Positions 16,070-24,516 of a stretch of DNA of 64,000 bases are shown piece by piece (the stretch's first letter is position 1; each line of letters begins with the position of its first letter). Under the pieces are notes generated by a model. That model had not been told where the DNA came from. It saw only the letters and a list, made by a program, of their open reading frames with translations, and searched no databases. The stretch lies in NCBI RefSeq assembly GCF_014203835.1, contig NZ_JACHJW010000001.1:2689176-2753175 (forward strand), given 5' to 3'. The position numbers were made by a program, and so were the translations under genes. The DNA is from Micromonospora polyrhachis. Its GTDB lineage: Bacteria > Actinomycetota > Actinomycetes > Mycobacteriales > Micromonosporaceae.

Positions 16070-17238
16070 GACGCCACCTGCCGGGTGGTCCGCAGCACCA
16101 GCACGAAGAACGGAGCGCCGAAGAGAGCGGTAACCACACCGATCGGGATCTCGGCCGGGGCGGCGGCGGTCCGGGCCACCACGTCGGTGAGGGCCAGGAA
16201 CGCCCCGCCGAAGAGCATCGACAGGGGCAGGATGACGCGGTAGCTCGACCCGGCGAGCAGCCGTACGGCGTGCGGCACGATGATCCCGACGAAGCCGATC
16301 AGTCCGGAGACCGACACGGCGGCGGCGGTGCCGAGCGAGGCGGCGGCGATCAGCAGATAGCGGGACCGCTGCGGGTGCAGGCCCAGACTGGTCGCCTCCT
16401 CGTCGCCGACCGAGAGGGTGTCGAGTTCCCGGCGGTGCAGCAGCACCACGATCGCGGTGACCGCCGCGTACGGCAGGAGCACTCTGACGTCGTGCCACCC
16501 GGCGGTGGCGAGCCGACCGAGCAGCCACGAGTAGACCTGCTGGATGCTGTCGGCGTTGCGCTGTAACAGGTAGGTCTGCCCGGCGGAGAGGAAGGCGGAG
16601 ACCGCCACCCCGGCGAGGATCAGGGTGGTCGGCGATCGATCCCGGCCACCCGCCGCGCCCAGCCCGTACGTCATCAGCACCGCCCCGGTCGCGCCGACGA
16701 AGGCAGCCAGCGGGACGGTGATCGGCAGCCCGCTGATCTCCCCACCGCCCACGCCCAAGGCGATCACAGCGGTAACCGCGAGCCCGGCACCGGCCGCCAC
16801 CCCGAGCAGGTGCGGATCGGCCAGTGGATTGCGGAACACGCCCTGGTAGCAGCCGCCGGCCAGGGCGAGCATCCCGCCGACGAGCAGCCCGAGCACCACC
16901 CGGGGTAGCCGCAGCTCGGTGATGATGGCGACCTCGCGTTCGGTCAACCCACTGTCCAGGTGCACCCCGGGCAGCAGGTTGAGCAGTTCGAGGGCGACAC
17001 TGCCCGGCGGCAGGCTGACCGGCCCGAGTGCCACGCCGACGATCAGGGCGACGAAGACGGCGACGAGCCCGCCGACCAGCCATCCCGGCCGCAGCCCGGC
17101 CGGGCGTAGCCCCGCCGGCCGTACTCCCGTCGGCCGAGCCTCCCGGCCCGGCCGCGCCGGGGGTGCGGAGGGGCCCCTCGTTGTCGCTTTTTGTACCGGG
17201 AGGGTCCCTTCCGCACCACGAATCCGGCGCAAGGTCAC
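16066..17238 (-). CDS. btuC: Cobalamin ABC transporter permease (FecCD/BtuC family)
   Basis: A 390-residue polytopic permease. Its core from about residue 50 has the family hallmarks LRLPRVVLGLLVGGMLALAGG, VFRNPLADPHLLG, GLIGFVGIIVPHAVRLL and LPLSMLFGGAFL. The GTG start overlaps the stop of the binding-protein gene (GTGA), which favours it. The first ~45 residues are basic, Pro/Gly-rich and repetitive (PAGLRPAGLRPG), and are partly encoded by a palindromic repeat (17163-17216), so the N-terminus is probably a lineage-specific extension. Confidence 0.88.
   Translation of the reverse strand: MTLRRIRGAEGTLPVQKATTRGPSAPPARPGREARPTGVRPAGLRPAGLRPGWLVGGLVAVFVALIVGVALGPVSLPPGSVALELLNLLPGVHLDSGLTEREVAIITELRLPRVVLGLLVGGMLALAGGCYQGVFRNPLADPHLLGVAAGAGLAVTAVIALGVGGGEISGLPITVPLAAFVGATGAVLMTYGLGAAGGRDRSPTTLILAGVAVSAFLSAGQTYLLQRNADSIQQVYSWLLGRLATAGWHDVRVLLPYAAVTAIVVLLHRRELDTLSVGDEEATSLGLHPQRSRYLLIAAASLGTAAAVSVSGLIGFVGIIVPHAVRLLAGSSYRVILPLSMLFGGAFLALTDVVARTAAAPAEIPIGVVTALFGAPFFVLVLRTTRQVAS
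17163..17216 (-). repeat. GGGCCC-type palindrome, copy inside btuC
   Basis: Arms 17163-17178 (gtgcggaggggcccct) and 17201-17216 pair at 14 of 16 positions around a 22-base loop. The minus-strand loop contains agcgacaacgagggg, homologous to agcgataagaagggg in the copy at 18456-18513. It lies within the first ~25 codons of btuC and is translated. Confidence 0.75.
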
Positions 17239-18164
17239 GCCGGCACCTTGGCCACCGCGTCGGCGACCGTACGTACCAGGTCGACCACCCGCGGGCCCCA
17301 GCGCGAGGCGATGTCGTCGTCCAGCGGAACCACCTGGTTGTTCTTCACGGCGGTCAGACCAGCCCAGCCGCTGCGCGCCCTGACCGTCTCGGGGCTCTGC
17401 TTGGCCTGCTTGGTGTCGGCCAGGAAGATGAAGTCCGGGTTGGCCTTGACGATCACTTCCTGGGAGAGCTGCGGATAACCCCCGTTGCTCCCGTCGGCGT
17501 CGGACGAATCGGCGATGTTCTCCATACCGAGCTGCGCGAAGATCGCACCGACGTAGGTCTTGCTGGTCAGTGAGTAGTACTCCGGGCCGAGTTCGAAGTA
17601 GTAGGTCAGCTTCTTCGCCCGCTGCGGCAGGTCCTTGACCAGCTTGGCGATGTCGTCCTTCATCCGCTGGCTGAGGTCGGCCGCCTCGTCGGCGTGCCCG
17701 GTGAGCTTGCCGAGGTCGCCGAGTTGGGCGTACGTGTCATCCAGTTTCGTTGCCGCCGAAGCCAGGTAGACCGGGATCTTCAGCTTGGTGAGCTGGTCCA
17801 CGATCTTGTTGAGGTCGTTGGAGATCACCACCAGGTCGGGGTTCTTCGCGGCGATCGCCTCGGCGTTCGGGGTGAAGCCGGACAGGTCACTCTTGGGTGC
17901 CTCCGGCGGGTAGTTGGACTGGTTGTCCACGGCCACCACCTGCTTGCCCGCTCCGATCGCGAAGAGCATCTCGGTGGTGGCAGGCGACAGTGAAACGATC
18001 TTCTCGGGCCGCTGGTCGAGGGTGACCGCGCCCACGGTCACCGGGAACCCGGCGGCACCGCTGGCCTCGCCGGACGGCTGGTCCTTCGAGTTGTCGGCAC
18101 ACCCGCCGAGCGCCACGACCGCCGCGAAAGCGGCGGCGAAAACCAGGGACGTACGCCTCTTCAT
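17235..18164 (-). CDS. btuF: Cobalamin-binding lipoprotein of ABC transporter
   Basis: A 309-residue periplasmic-binding protein of the FepB/BtuF class. It starts at ATG 18164 with a strong ribosome-binding site (aggagg). It has a lipoprotein signal peptide with lipobox LGGC (Cys about residue 21), then RPEKIVSLSPATTEMLFAIGAG, the typical first beta-alpha unit, NPDLVVIS, and a C-terminal DDDIASRWGPRVVDLV helix. It delivers substrate to BtuC/BtuD. A cobalamin riboswitch precedes it. The frame is open upstream through the riboswitch but that part is not coding. Confidence 0.88.
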   Translation of the reverse strand: MKRRTSLVFAAAFAAVVALGGCADNSKDQPSGEASGAAGFPVTVGAVTLDQRPEKIVSLSPATTEMLFAIGAGKQVVAVDNQSNYPPEAPKSDLSGFTPNAEAIAAKNPDLVVISNDLNKIVDQLTKLKIPVYLASAATKLDDTYAQLGDLGKLTGHADEAADLSQRMKDDIAKLVKDLPQRAKKLTYYFELGPEYYSLTSKTYVGAIFAQLGMENIADSSDADGSNGGYPQLSQEVIVKANPDFIFLADTKQAKQSPETVRARSGWAGLTAVKNNQVVPLDDDIASRWGPRVVDLVRTVADAVAKVPA

Positions 18165-18229
18165 GGTCCTCCTGTCGGTCGAGGATTCGTTGCTTCGCCG
18201 ACAGGGACCGGGTTCGCCCGAGGCCCGCC

Positions 18230-18420
18230 TGCGAGACGCTCTTCCTCGAGAACGCTGGTCGCGACCACACCGCAGGCGACCTGGCTCACCCCCGCTTCGG
18301 CACGCCCGGCGGCGGGCCGAAGATCCCCGGCCAGGGCCGGAGGTACGGGGTATCACAGTTGCGGGACAGCGCCGGATTCGCACCGGCTTCGCTGCAGGTT
18401 GGTCGCAAGCACCGTAGCGC
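18230..18420 (-). ncRNA. Cobalamin riboswitch
   Basis: On the minus strand upstream of btuF: the B12-box region reads aagccggtgcgaatccggc, then gctgtcccgcaactgtga (complement of 18353-18390), followed by ggtgagccaggtcgcctgc (complement of 18272-18290). These are the conserved cobalamin-aptamer elements in their usual order. The aptamer ends about 60 bases before the btuF start, so cobalamin probably reduces translation or transcription of the operon. The ends given are approximate. Confidence 0.9.
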
Positions 18421-18455
18421 ACCAACAGCAGCGGCTGGCACCGGCTGGGTTCCGC

Positions 18456-18513
18456 GGTTAGGGAAGGGCCCCTTCCTATGCGAGAAGCGATAAGAAGGGG
18501 CCCTTCCCTAACC
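18456..18513. repeat. GGGCCC-type palindrome, perfect copy; likely terminator
   Basis: Arms 18456-18475 (ggttagggaagggccccttc) and 18494-18513 are exact 20-bp reverse complements around an 18-base loop. It ends 4 bases before the stop of the carboxypeptidase gene and 35 bases before the riboswitch, so it can terminate the carboxypeptidase transcript. Homologous imperfect copies lie at 17163-17216, 32181-32232 and 46231-46275. Confidence 0.85.
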
Positions 18514-18517
18514 CAGA

Positions 18518-20410
18518 TCAGGAGGCGGTGATGGTGACGTTGTCCACGCCGGCCTCGACCAGGCTGGCGCCGCTGGCGTCGGCGGCCTCGATGAGGATGC
18601 GGACCGACTGCCCGGCGTACGCCGACAGGTCGAGGTTCGCTGTCGTCCAGGTGCCGTTGCGGTTGCTGGCCGCTCCGTTCTGGGTGAGCAGGGCGGTGGT
18701 GCCGCCACTGTGCACGACACTGACCCGGAGGTAGTCCGCGGACGATGAGTTGGAGCCGTGCGCGAGATACCAGGCCAGCGAGAGCCGGAGCGTGCCGCTG
18801 GCCGGCAGGGTCACCGCCGGTGAACGGGCACTGGTCACGCCGCCGTCGATGTCGTAGTCACCGGCGGAGGTGCCGGCCAGCCGACCGGTGACCAGGTCGT
18901 TGCTACCCGCGTACGGGGCGAGTTGCTTGGCACCGCTGGAGCTGGTCGCCTGGGCGGTGCCCCGTTCCCACGCCCCGGAGGTGGCGGTGTCGGTGCCGGA
19001 CGGGTTGGTGGTCCAGCCGGTCGCCGTCTCGAAGGTGTCGGACCAGACGGTGGTGCCACCGCCGCCCCCGTCACCGCAGTACTCGGCCTGCTTGCCGATC
19101 ACCCGGTACGGGCAGTCGGCGTACTCGCTGAGCAGCAGGACGGCTTCCCGGTTGCGGGAGGTCTGCGCCGGGATCACCTCGTCGGGCGGGTAGAAGCCGC
19201 CGCCACCGAACTGGCCGGGGTACATCTCGAAGGTGTACGCGAAGATCTGGTGCTGGCCCCACATCCAGTCGATGCTGTCTCCGTCGGTGATGTAGAGGTC
19301 GCTGGACTGTTCCGGGGTGTAGTTGTTGGTGGCCGCCATCTGCTGACCGAGGGTGCGGAAGGTCGCCTCCTGGTCGGTGTTCAGGCCGGGTGCGGTGTTG
19401 GCGGTGGTGTAGCCGAACGGCCAGAGGATCAGTTCCGAGTAGGTGTGGAAGTCGATGTTGGCCTTGATCTGCTGGATACCACCGACGACGCGGCCGTTGA
19501 CGAAGTTACGCAGCGCCGCGGTCTCCGGTGAGGAGAAGGCGGACGGGCCGCGGTAGGTCTCCGACGAGGTGGAACCGGACGAGCCTCCGCAGCAGCCCCA
19601 CTGGTAGGACCAGTTGCGGTTCAGGTCGGTGCCGACGTACGACGAGCCGCTGTTGGGCTGCCGGTTCTTGCGCCAGGACCGGTAGGAGCCGGTGGCGATG
19701 TCGTACTCGCTGCCGTCCGGGTTGACGGTCGGCACGATCCAGATCTCGCGGGTGTTGACGATGTTGGTGATCCGCGAGTCGGTGCCGTAGTTGTCGGTGA
19801 AGAGGTTGAGCAGGTAGATCGCCATCTCGACGGTCAGGTGCTCGCGGGCGTGCTGCTGGGAGTTGAACAGGATCTCCGGTTCGTCCTCGTCGGTGGCGAC
19901 GTTGTCGGAGATCTTGATGACCGGCAGGTCCCGACCCTCGTACGAGCTGCCGATGCTGCTCTTGCGGGCGATTGTCGGGTGGTCGGAGACCACCTGGTTG
20001 ATGACGGCGGTCAGCTCGGCGTAGTCGTGGTAGTTGGAGTCGGCCGGCGGGAAGCCGGTGATGCCGACGTCCCCGGTCGACGGGGCCGGTACGACCTCCA
20101 GCCGGAAGCCGAGTGCCGCGATCGCCTTGGCCTCGGTCGCGGTGGCGGAGACGAACAGCATGCCGTGCTCGCTGTAGTCGATGGCCGCGCCGGTCCGGGC
20201 GACCGCGTTGCGATCGGCCAGGGTACGTGGCCCGAGCACCCGATACTGGGTGGCGGCTGCACTCGCCGATGCGGATTCGGGGGCACTGGGGGCCGGGTCG
20301 GCGGAGACCGGGCCGGTCACGGTGGCGATCAGCCCGATCGCGAGGGCCGCCGCGAGGATGGTGTTCCGGCGCGGCGACCTGGATCGGGTGCTGGGTGCGC
20401 GTAGGCGCAT
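18518..20410 (-). CDS. Secreted zinc carboxypeptidase (M14)
   Basis: A 630-residue exported metallopeptidase. It has a signal peptide ([18 protein letters not shown], cleaved near VSA), an N-terminal propeptide-like domain to about residue 115, then the M14 carboxypeptidase domain (about 120-440). Zinc ligands are His187 and Glu190 in QQHAREH and His322 in DFHTYSE; the catalytic Glu395 is in TFEMYP. R-x-W-R-K-N-R and TDLNRNW are the substrate-binding segments. The C-terminal ~170 residues form a beta-rich domain ([11 protein letters not shown], then [15 protein letters not shown]) of the kind that binds carbohydrate or protein substrates. It releases C-terminal residues from peptides outside the cell. 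Confidence 0.93.
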   Translation of the reverse strand: MRLRAPSTRSRSPRRNTILAAALAIGLIATVTGPVSADPAPSAPESASASAAATQYRVLGPRTLADRNAVARTGAAIDYSEHGMLFVSATATEAKAIAALGFRLEVVPAPSTGDVGITGFPPADSNYHDYAELTAVINQVVSDHPTIARKSSIGSSYEGRDLPVIKISDNVATDEDEPEILFNSQQHAREHLTVEMAIYLLNLFTDNYGTDSRITNIVNTREIWIVPTVNPDGSEYDIATGSYRSWRKNRQPNSGSSYVGTDLNRNWSYQWGCCGGSSGSTSSETYRGPSAFSSPETAALRNFVNGRVVGGIQQIKANIDFHTYSELILWPFGYTTANTAPGLNTDQEATFRTLGQQMAATNNYTPEQSSDLYITDGDSIDWMWGQHQIFAYTFEMYPGQFGGGGFYPPDEVIPAQTSRNREAVLLLSEYADCPYRVIGKQAEYCGDGGGGGTTVWSDTFETATGWTTNPSGTDTATSGAWERGTAQATSSSGAKQLAPYAGSNDLVTGRLAGTSAGDYDIDGGVTSARSPAVTLPASGTLRLSLAWYLAHGSNSSSADYLRVSVVHSGGTTALLTQNGAASNRNGTWTTANLDLSAYAGQSVRILIEAADASGASLVEAGVDNVTITAS

Positions 20411-20646
20411 ACGAACCTCCTGGGGGTGGGGAGGAGCCCGCTGTCGATGAACAACTGCACCACCGATCCATGGTCATATCAATATCCATCACTTTCTTTC
20501 TTTGCGTGGTTCACGTTCACCGAACCGGATCCCACTTCACCGGATCACGGCTTTCGGCAGGATTCTTCTTCGAATAGACATCTGGCGAAACTTCCTTCCG
20601 GACGGGATAGTGACGGCAGTAAACCCCCGAACCCCGGAGCAGCCAT

Positions 20647-22020
20647 ATGGCCAGACCCCGTCTACACGCGGTCGCCCTCGCCGGCGTCACCGCGCTCGCC
20701 CTGTTCGGCACCACCGCACCGGCACACGCCGCCCCCGGTGCCCTCGGCACCACCAGAACCGGCGCCACCAGTGGCGCCCCGATCACGCACGACGAGCAGA
20801 TCACCTATCAGGACTGGAACAGTTACGCGGACTGGCGTCGCGGCACCCACGCCGGCACCATCGCCCTGCCCGGTGCCCGTACCGGCATCACGATGCTGAA
20901 GCCGGCCGGCACCACCGACTACACCGACCCGCACACCGGCGTCACCAAGACCTGGCAATACAGCACCTGGACCTCCCCGGTGACCCAGGTCGGCTTCGAC
21001 GCCAGCGAACTGATCGCCTCCTGGAACGCCGATACCCCCGCCGGCACCTGGATCCAGGTCGAGATGCAGGGCACCTACAACACCGGAAACCAGACCCCCT
21101 GGTACGTCATGGGCCGCTGGGCCTCGGGTGACCAGGACATCCGGCGTACCACCGTCAACCGGCAGGGCGACCCGTGGTCGTCGATCTGGACCGACACCTT
21201 CTCCATCGACGACGTGGCCAACGGCGTGATGCTCCAGGCGTACCAGCTCAAGCTGACGCTCTACCGCGCACCCGGCCAGTTACGCGCGCCCCGGGTCACG
21301 ATGCTCGGCGCGATGAGCTCGTACGTCCCGGACCGGTTCACCGTCGCCCCGAGCGCCGGCGGCATCGCCTGGGGTCGGGAGCTGTCCGTGCCCACCTACT
21401 CGCAGAACGTCCACGCCGGCCACTACCCCGAGTACGACGGCGGTGGCCAGGCCTGGTGCTCGCCCACCTCCACCGAGATGGTCATCGAGTACTGGGGACG
21501 GAAGCCGTCGGCCGAGGACACCTCGTGGGTCAACCCGGAATACCCGGACCACACGGTCAACCACGCCGCCCGGATGGTCTACGACTACGCGTACGAGGGG
21601 GCTGGCAACTGGCCGTTCAACACCGCGTACGCCGCCTCGTTCCCGGGGTTGGACGCCAAGGTGACCCGACTGCACTCGCTGGACGAGGTGGAGCGCTTCA
21701 TCAAGGCCGGCATCCCGGTCATCACCAGCCAGTCCTTCCTGGCCAGTGAGCTGGACGGGGCCAACTACGGCACGGCGGGCCACCTGTTCGTGGTGGTCGG
21801 CTTCACCGCCGACGGTGACGTCATCGTCAACGACCCGGCCTCGGCGTCGAACGACGTGGTGCGCAACGTCTACAAGCGGGAGCAGTTCGAGCAGATCTGG
21901 CTGCGGACCAAGCGCTACAACGCCAGCGGTGGCGTCTCCGGCGGTCCGGGTGGCGTCGCGTACCTGATCAAGCCGTGGTGGATGCCCTGGCCGAAGGTCG
22001 CCGGCTCGACCAACTGGTAA
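20647..22020 (+). CDS. Secreted C39-like cysteine peptidase family protein
   Basis: A 457-residue exported protein. The signal peptide ends at APAHA (about residue 28). A central beta-rich domain (about 40-230, with WTSPVTQVGFDASELIASWNADTP) precedes a C39-like papain-fold domain (about 245-457). Catalytic residues are Cys271 in GQAWCSPTS, His379 in GTAGHLFVVVG and Asp396 in VNDPAS. It starts 236 bases from the divergent M14 carboxypeptidase, so both could be controlled together. C39-like proteins of this type act outside the cell; no bacteriocin precursor is nearby. Confidence 0.88.
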   Translation: MARPRLHAVALAGVTALALFGTTAPAHAAPGALGTTRTGATSGAPITHDEQITYQDWNSYADWRRGTHAGTIALPGARTGITMLKPAGTTDYTDPHTGVTKTWQYSTWTSPVTQVGFDASELIASWNADTPAGTWIQVEMQGTYNTGNQTPWYVMGRWASGDQDIRRTTVNRQGDPWSSIWTDTFSIDDVANGVMLQAYQLKLTLYRAPGQLRAPRVTMLGAMSSYVPDRFTVAPSAGGIAWGRELSVPTYSQNVHAGHYPEYDGGGQAWCSPTSTEMVIEYWGRKPSAEDTSWVNPEYPDHTVNHAARMVYDYAYEGAGNWPFNTAYAASFPGLDAKVTRLHSLDEVERFIKAGIPVITSQSFLASELDGANYGTAGHLFVVVGFTADGDVIVNDPASASNDVVRNVYKREQFEQIWLRTKRYNASGGVSGGPGGVAYLIKPWWMPWPKVAGSTNW

Positions 22021-22024
22021 CCGG

Positions 22025-22990
22025 TTACCGCTCGACCGGAACACCGCGTACGTCATCCGACCCGGTTGACGTACGCGGTGTTCCCACCAGCGACGGTCGC
22101 CGTTCCGTGCGCGCGGTGGTCACCTCCCGGACGACCCGCGCGGGTTTCCGCAGTACGTCGTCGGCGGTGAAGCGAAGCACCAGCCACCCGGCCGCCCGGA
22201 GCGCGTTCAGCCGGGTCACGTCCCGACGGAACTGGGCTCGTTCCCGATGATGGTCCCCCTCGTACTCGATCGCGATCCGCGAGTCCGGATAGGCGAGGTC
22301 CACCCGGGCGACGAACCGCCCGGTCGGCGCGCGGATCTCGTGCTGCGCGATCGGGCGCGGGAGGCCGGCGTCGACCAGGAGCAGTCGCAGCCGGGTCTCC
22401 ATCGGCGACTCGGCCAGCGGTTCGGCGAGTGCCAGCACCTCACGCAGCAGGGGCATACCCGGCCAGCCCGCATGCTCGTCGAGATAGGCGCGCAACTTTT
22501 CGCGTTTGACCACTCTCCGGTGCAGCAGCGCGTCCAGCGCGATCACCGCCTGGCTGCGGGGCGTACGGCGACCCAGGTCGAAGGCGGTCCGTACCGGGGT
22601 GGTGACGGGCAGACCGGCGAACCGGGTGAGGTCACCGGCCGGCAGCACGGACCGGCCCAGGTCGAGCATCGGGTGGGTACGCATCCGGCGAGCCGGCGGA
22701 AGCACCACGCTGACCGGCGCGTCCCGGGGCAGCAGATCGACCCCCCAGAGGTACGCCGCACTGAGCCCACCGATCGCCGCCCCCGGTGGAAGTAGCAGGG
22801 CGACCGCGTCGCACCACATCCGATGGTCAGCCCGAGCGAACGCGTCCCTGTGGACGTAGACGTCGGGCAGCAGCCGGCACCAGGTCGGTCCGGTGAGCAT
22901 CCGCCGGGTCAGCAAGCCCTCGCCGACTGCCCGGCTGCCCCGGAAGGGCAGGAACGCCAACCGTCGAGGGACGTGTGCGGGGCGTGACAT
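22025..22990 (-). CDS. DUF559 endonuclease-like protein with AbiEi-type N-terminus
   Basis: A 321-residue protein. The N-terminal half (GEGLLTRRMLTGPTWCRLLPDVYVH, AAYLWGVDLL, GLPVTTPVRTAFDLGR) matches the AbiEi-antitoxin-like region common in actinomycetes. The C-terminal half (ARVDLAYPDSRIAIEYEGDHH, FRRDVTRLNALRAAGWLVLRF) is the DUF559 / Vsr-like restriction-endonuclease fold with the D...E-x-D pattern. No cognate AbiEii nucleotidyltransferase is next to it, so it is not a complete type IV toxin-antitoxin pair. The ATG at 22990 is chosen; a longer start at 23035 would run into the palindrome. Confidence 0.8.
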   Translation of the reverse strand: MSRPAHVPRRLAFLPFRGSRAVGEGLLTRRMLTGPTWCRLLPDVYVHRDAFARADHRMWCDAVALLLPPGAAIGGLSAAYLWGVDLLPRDAPVSVVLPPARRMRTHPMLDLGRSVLPAGDLTRFAGLPVTTPVRTAFDLGRRTPRSQAVIALDALLHRRVVKREKLRAYLDEHAGWPGMPLLREVLALAEPLAESPMETRLRLLLVDAGLPRPIAQHEIRAPTGRFVARVDLAYPDSRIAIEYEGDHHRERAQFRRDVTRLNALRAAGWLVLRFTADDVLRKPARVVREVTTARTERRPSLVGTPRTSTGSDDVRGVPVER

Positions 22991-23043
22991 CGGGGCAGCA
23001 TGCCGTACGCGGGCCGCCGGTCGCTGCCCCGCCAACTCCAGAG

Positions 23044-23094
23044 TGGAACGTCAGGTACGTCACTCGACTCATTTGAGGTACCTGACGTTCCACC
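23044..23094. repeat. Perfect 16-bp inverted repeat with 19-base loop
   Basis: Arms 23044-23059 (gtggaacgtcaggtac) and 23079-23094 are exact reverse complements around a 19-base loop. It lies between two minus-strand genes and can terminate the upstream one (23113-23505). Architecture matches the palindrome at 747-801 but the sequence differs. Confidence 0.7.
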
Positions 23095-23112
23095 GACTGG
23101 TCGACCACCTGT

Positions 23113-23505
23113 TCAGTAGAGGTGACGGACGTACGGCTCACCCGTCAGCTGGTACCAGTCACCGGGCAGCTCGATCGCGACCTGCGCTCCCGGGTGTTCG
23201 TGCGCTGTGGCCTCGCCCAACGCGCCGTCGTAGTGGTTTCCGTGCGACGGACCCACCCAGATGCCGTTCGGGCGTACCCCGCTCGCCATCGCGCCAGGGA
23301 GGTTGGGATCGTGGTAGTAGTCCAGGCAGACGGCTACATATTCCTCCGGCGGAGGCGATTCACCGCCCTCCTCGACCACGACAACGACCTCTGCGTCCTG
23401 GTTTCCGCCACCCAGCTCGTCAACTCGCCAGGTAATCGATCCCGAGTACAACGGATCGCTTTCGTCAATCTTGTCCGACTCATCCTCTCCGGCCACCGCA
23501 GCCAC
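23113..23505 (-). CDS. Hypothetical acidic protein
   Basis: A 130-residue protein with no signal peptide or membrane segment. It has an acidic start (GEDESDKIDESDP), a VVVVVEEGGESPPPEEYVAV centre and a C-terminal half with CLDYYHDPNLPG, GIWVGPSHGNHYDGALG and a final LTGEPYVRHLY. No family is recognised. It stands alone between two intergenic gaps. Confidence 0.5.
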   Translation of the reverse strand: MAAVAGEDESDKIDESDPLYSGSITWRVDELGGGNQDAEVVVVVEEGGESPPPEEYVAVCLDYYHDPNLPGAMASGVRPNGIWVGPSHGNHYDGALGEATAHEHPGAQVAIELPGDWYQLTGEPYVRHLY

Positions 23506-23665
23506 CTCCCCAAAGTCTCAGCCGGCTCGCGCCCGCGCTCGTTCGCGTCGAGGCGGGCACCCGGTGGTTCCCGCTCGGTTCCGGCCTAACCGTGCCGATC
23601 GCCGCCCGCGCTCCCGATCGGCACCTCGGCAGAGGCGAAGGCACGGGCGGAGGGCGGCAAGGACG

Positions 23666-24004
23666 TCAAGACTCTGACTTGTCGCCCTTGCCCTTGCCCT
23701 TGGGCTGCTTGGGCTGGTCGGCCTTCGTCTGGTCGGCTTGGTCGGCGGCAGCGTCGGCGGAGTCGTCACCGGCCAGGGCGCTGCGCAGGCGCTCCTTCTC
23801 GACCTTGCGCCGGTCGGCCGCGTCGGCCATCTCCTGGGCCATCTCGTCGCGCCAGCCGCGCAGCAGGAAGAAGGACAGCGCGGCGGAGAAGGCCAAGGCC
23901 AGGATCAGCTTCAGGAAGAGGTTGATGTCCACCGGCAGGAGCGCCAGCACGACCACCACGAACAGGCCGAGCCGGCCCAACGTGTACTTTGCCGCGGCAC
24001 CCAT
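23666..24004 (-). CDS. DUF4229 membrane protein
   Basis: A 112-residue protein with two closely spaced membrane segments (about residues 11-27 and 30-47), followed by a charged coiled-coil-like stretch (RDEMAQEMADAADRRKVEKERLR) and a Lys/Asp/Gln-rich tail. This is the DUF4229 layout, a small actinobacterial membrane protein often near menaquinone genes. Function is unknown. Here it is 17 bases after the next membrane protein gene and close to mqnE. Confidence 0.8.
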   Translation of the reverse strand: MGAAAKYTLGRLGLFVVVVLALLPVDINLFLKLILALAFSAALSFFLLRGWRDEMAQEMADAADRRKVEKERLRSALAGDDSADAAADQADQTKADQPKQPKGKGKGDKSES

Positions 24005-24020
24005 CGTTCTTTCCTTCCGA

Positions 24021-24446
24021 TCAGCCGATCCGGCGGGTCAGCCACCGGACGCCCACGAACCAGACCAACGCGTACGACAGCGAGAAGACCGCCGCCGCGA
24101 GCGCGCCGGAAGCCAGCGACGGCAGCTCGCCGACCAGCCCGGCGACGAGCAGCCCGGCGGCGATGCCGACGACCGCCGCCACCAAGGCCGCCGCGATCCG
24201 GGCCGGACCCCGCTCCCAGGCGCGGAACTCCTCGACGAAGAGCCACGCCGGCAGGATCACCGCCAGCCAGCCGTTGGCCCGACCGAACGTGTCCAGCCCG
24301 AGCAGCACCACGACCCAGTCGAAGAGCACCAGGATCAACACACCGATGACCAGACCGGCCAGGATGATCCCGAACAGGTCGGTCAGGTATGTGATGCGTC
24401 CGTCGTCGTCCCGCCGGGGAAAGCCGCCGCGCTGCTGCTCGCTCAT
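24021..24446 (-). CDS. Hypothetical four-TM membrane protein
   Basis: A 141-residue protein with four membrane segments at about residues 26-50, 58-72, 83-106 and 112-133 and a short polar head. It is on the same strand as, and between, mqnE (70 bases upstream) and the DUF4229 gene, so the three may form an operon. No family is recognised. In other actinomycetes such proteins are seen beside mqnE, but their role is not known. Confidence 0.65.
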   Translation of the reverse strand: MSEQQRGGFPRRDDDGRITYLTDLFGIILAGLVIGVLILVLFDWVVVLLGLDTFGRANGWLAVILPAWLFVEEFRAWERGPARIAAALVAAVVGIAAGLLVAGLVGELPSLASGALAAAVFSLSYALVWFVGVRWLTRRIG

Positions 24447-24516
24447 AACCAGTCGAGGGTACGTGAGCTGCCGCGCCCGGCCCCGGTCGGCCGTGCCGGT
24501 GCTGACCCGACGGTGG

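Noticed and set aside
15251-18164. Iron-siderophore ABC transporter (FecBCDE type)
   Set aside because: Protein similarity allows it, but the cobalamin riboswitch upstream favours B12.
17235-18425. An N-terminal extension of BtuF up to 18425
   Set aside because: The extra part lies on the cobalamin riboswitch; a strong ribosome-binding site and a lipoprotein signal define the start at 18164.
22025-23035. A type IV toxin-antitoxin system
   Set aside because: The AbiEi-like N-terminus is present, but there is no AbiEii toxin gene beside it.
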